Positions 62,937-64,000 of a DNA stretch of 64,000 nucleotides are shown here, piece after piece. The stretch is from Pseudomonas coleopterorum (GTDB taxonomy: Bacteria > Pseudomonadota > Gammaproteobacteria > Pseudomonadales > Pseudomonadaceae): contig NZ_FNTZ01000001.1 of assembly GCF_900105555.1 (NCBI RefSeq), positions 4,095,001 to 4,159,000 on the forward strand. The letters are read 5' to 3'. Every line of letters begins with the position of its first letter. Within the stretch, counting starts at the first letter, position 1. Under the pieces are notes generated by a model. The model did no database searches. It was not told the DNA's origin and was given only the letters and a program-made list of their open reading frames with translations. The translations under genes and the position numbers were made by a program.

Positions 62937-63445
62937 ACGACTTCGACAGCAATGCCAACTGGTACCTGATCCAGACCAAACCGCGGCAGGAAGCCCGTGC
63001 CGAAGAACATCTGCTGCGTCAGCAATACGAGTGCTTTCGCCCGTTGCGCGCCGCCCCTGCCCTGACCCGCAGCCGCCGCGTGGCCGACGAGGACTTGTTC
63101 CCCGGCTACCTGTTCATCCGCCTGGACTGCAACGACAACTGGTACCCGATCCGCTCCACCCGTGGCGTGTGCCGCGTCGTCGCCTTCGGCGGCATGCCGT
63201 GCCCGGTACCGGACAGCCTGATCGCCAGCATTCGCCAGCGCACCCAGGCAAGCGCCGCGAACGCGGTGCGTTTCACCGAAGGCGAAGCGGTGCGAGTGCG
63301 CACCGGCGACAGTGAAGTGCAGGCCATTTTCCTCTGCGAGGACGGCGACGAACGCGCCGTGATCCTGCTCAACCTGCTGCAACGCGAGCAGCGTATCAGC
63401 CTGCCGCGCAGCAGCCTGCAGCGGCTTACCGCGCACGCCTGCTGA
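62933..63445 (+). CDS. rfaH: RfaH-type NusG paralogue, transcription antiterminator
   Basis: A 170-residue NusG-family protein closer to RfaH than to housekeeping NusG. Compared with E. coli RfaH (from memory): the NGN core WYLIQTKPRQEARAEEHLLRQ keeps ops-contact residues (Lys16, His26, Arg29, Gln30), STRGV matches the TRG turn, and the C terminus QAIF..DGDERAVILLNLL keeps Arg141, partner of Glu53 in the autoinhibitory salt bridge. It is embedded in the operon whose leader has an ops site, so it probably promotes its own operon's full transcription. Confidence 0.88.
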   Translation: MNDFDSNANWYLIQTKPRQEARAEEHLLRQQYECFRPLRAAPALTRSRRVADEDLFPGYLFIRLDCNDNWYPIRSTRGVCRVVAFGGMPCPVPDSLIASIRQRTQASAANAVRFTEGEAVRVRTGDSEVQAIFLCEDGDERAVILLNLLQREQRISLPRSSLQRLTAHAC

Positions 63446-63484
63446 GCGGCGCACCGACATACGATGCTTCAGGAGAGCAGTTCG

Positions 63485-64000
63485 ATGAATGCCAAGACCA
63501 CCCTGGTGACACTGACGTACGGCGACCGCCTTTGTTACCTCGAAGCGCTGATCGAGCGTTCGCTGGCCTCCGCACACATCGAACGGGTGGTGGTGGTGAG
63601 CAACGCGTCGCGCGCCGATCTGAACTCGCTGCGCACGCAATGGCCGACCCGGATCACCGTGATCGAGCTGCCCAGCAACACCGGCTCGGCCAATGGCTAC
63701 AAGGTCGGTATCGAGGCGGCGTTGCAGCAGGGCGCTGAATACCTGTGGCTGATGGACGACGACAATGCACCTACCCTCGGCGCTGTCGAGACCCTGCACC
63801 AGCGGCTGCACGAGTGCGAGCGCATCGTGGGCGTGGACAAGGCCGCCGTGATCGGTTTTCGACCCAACCACCAGGCCGACATCGCCGCCGGGGTGCCGCA
63901 TCGCTATGCGATCCAGTTGCGCTCCAGCTGCTTCGGTTTCCACATTGCCCAATTGCCCTACAAGCTGTGGCGGCGTACGCCCTGGGGAAAACCGGCCGGG
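63485..64000 (+). CDS. glycosyltransferase family 2, 3' end outside window
   Basis: Starts at ATG 63485 with AGGAG 9 bases upstream and stays open to the last base (172 codons). Translation begins MNAKTTLVTLTYGDRLCYLE and shows the GT-A pattern VVVVSNAS, NTGSANGYKVGIEAAL and the metal motif LMDDDNAP near residue 92-99. Similar to galactofuranosyl/rhamnosyl-type GT2 enzymes, but the sugar cannot be assigned. The gene continues past the window. Confidence 0.85.
   Translation, partial: MNAKTTLVTLTYGDRLCYLEALIERSLASAHIERVVVVSNASRADLNSLRTQWPTRITVIELPSNTGSANGYKVGIEAALQQGAEYLWLMDDDNAPTLGAVETLHQRLHECERIVGVDKAAVIGFRPNHQADIAAGVPHRYAIQLRSSCFGFHIAQLPYKLWRRTPWGKPAG

Overview
The window is a 64 kb piece of a Pseudomonas chromosome. 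GC-rich codon use, the ubiquinone gene coq7, MurU/AmgK wall recycling, davBA lysine catabolism, REP elements of the P. putida type, and a gene order that (from memory) follows the P. putida KT2440 region from davA to tyrS-rrn all point to the P. putida group. No identity was computed. A retinal proton-pump gene pair and an exopolysaccharide locus fit a leaf- or plant-surface lifestyle, but that is inference.

Layout. 1-434 is the promoter/leader of a 16S rRNA operon on the minus strand; the 16S gene lies just outside the window. 449-8.6 kb: tyrS, an M23 endopeptidase, anmK, erpA, argC, hemJ, an SDR, a HIT protein, coq7. 8.6-19.8 kb: osmC-like, crp/vfr, a lipoate-ligase-like gene, trpE-trpGDC, gph-rpe, a DUF3530 protein, djlA, murU-amgK. 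19.9-27.5 kb: the lptD-surA-pdxA-ksgA-apaG-apaH-glpE series. 27.8-33.9 kb: prkA-yeaH-spoVR stationary-phase operon and cca. 33.98-34.41 kb: twelve 29-bp tandem repeats between two inverted REP elements. 34.4-41.6 kb: folK-folB, plsY, tsaD, and the rpsU-dnaG-rpoD macromolecular synthesis operon. 41.7-44.9 kb: a PAS4-GGDEF-EAL protein, then tRNA-Ile2(CAU).

45.0-51.0 kb looks accessory: a microbial rhodopsin coupled to a Brp/Blh beta-carotene dioxygenase, a formate/nitrite-family channel, a truncated start of a gene that may encode a NERD-type protein, a hipBA module with an inverted-repeat operator, and a GT-C-like membrane protein. 51.3-54.4 kb: an Lrp/AsnC regulator and davB-davA (lysine to 5-aminovalerate).

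54.5-64.0 kb is a tightly packed exopolysaccharide operon: Fe/2OG oxygenase-like protein, DegT aminotransferase, Wzx flippase, glycosyltransferase, Wzb phosphatase, Wzc kinase, WbqC-like protein, an RfaH-type NusG paralogue and a second glycosyltransferase cut by the window edge. Its long leader carries an exact copy of the RfaH recruitment (ops) core, so the operon appears to encode its own antiterminator. This and the rhodopsin pair are the most notable systems in the window.
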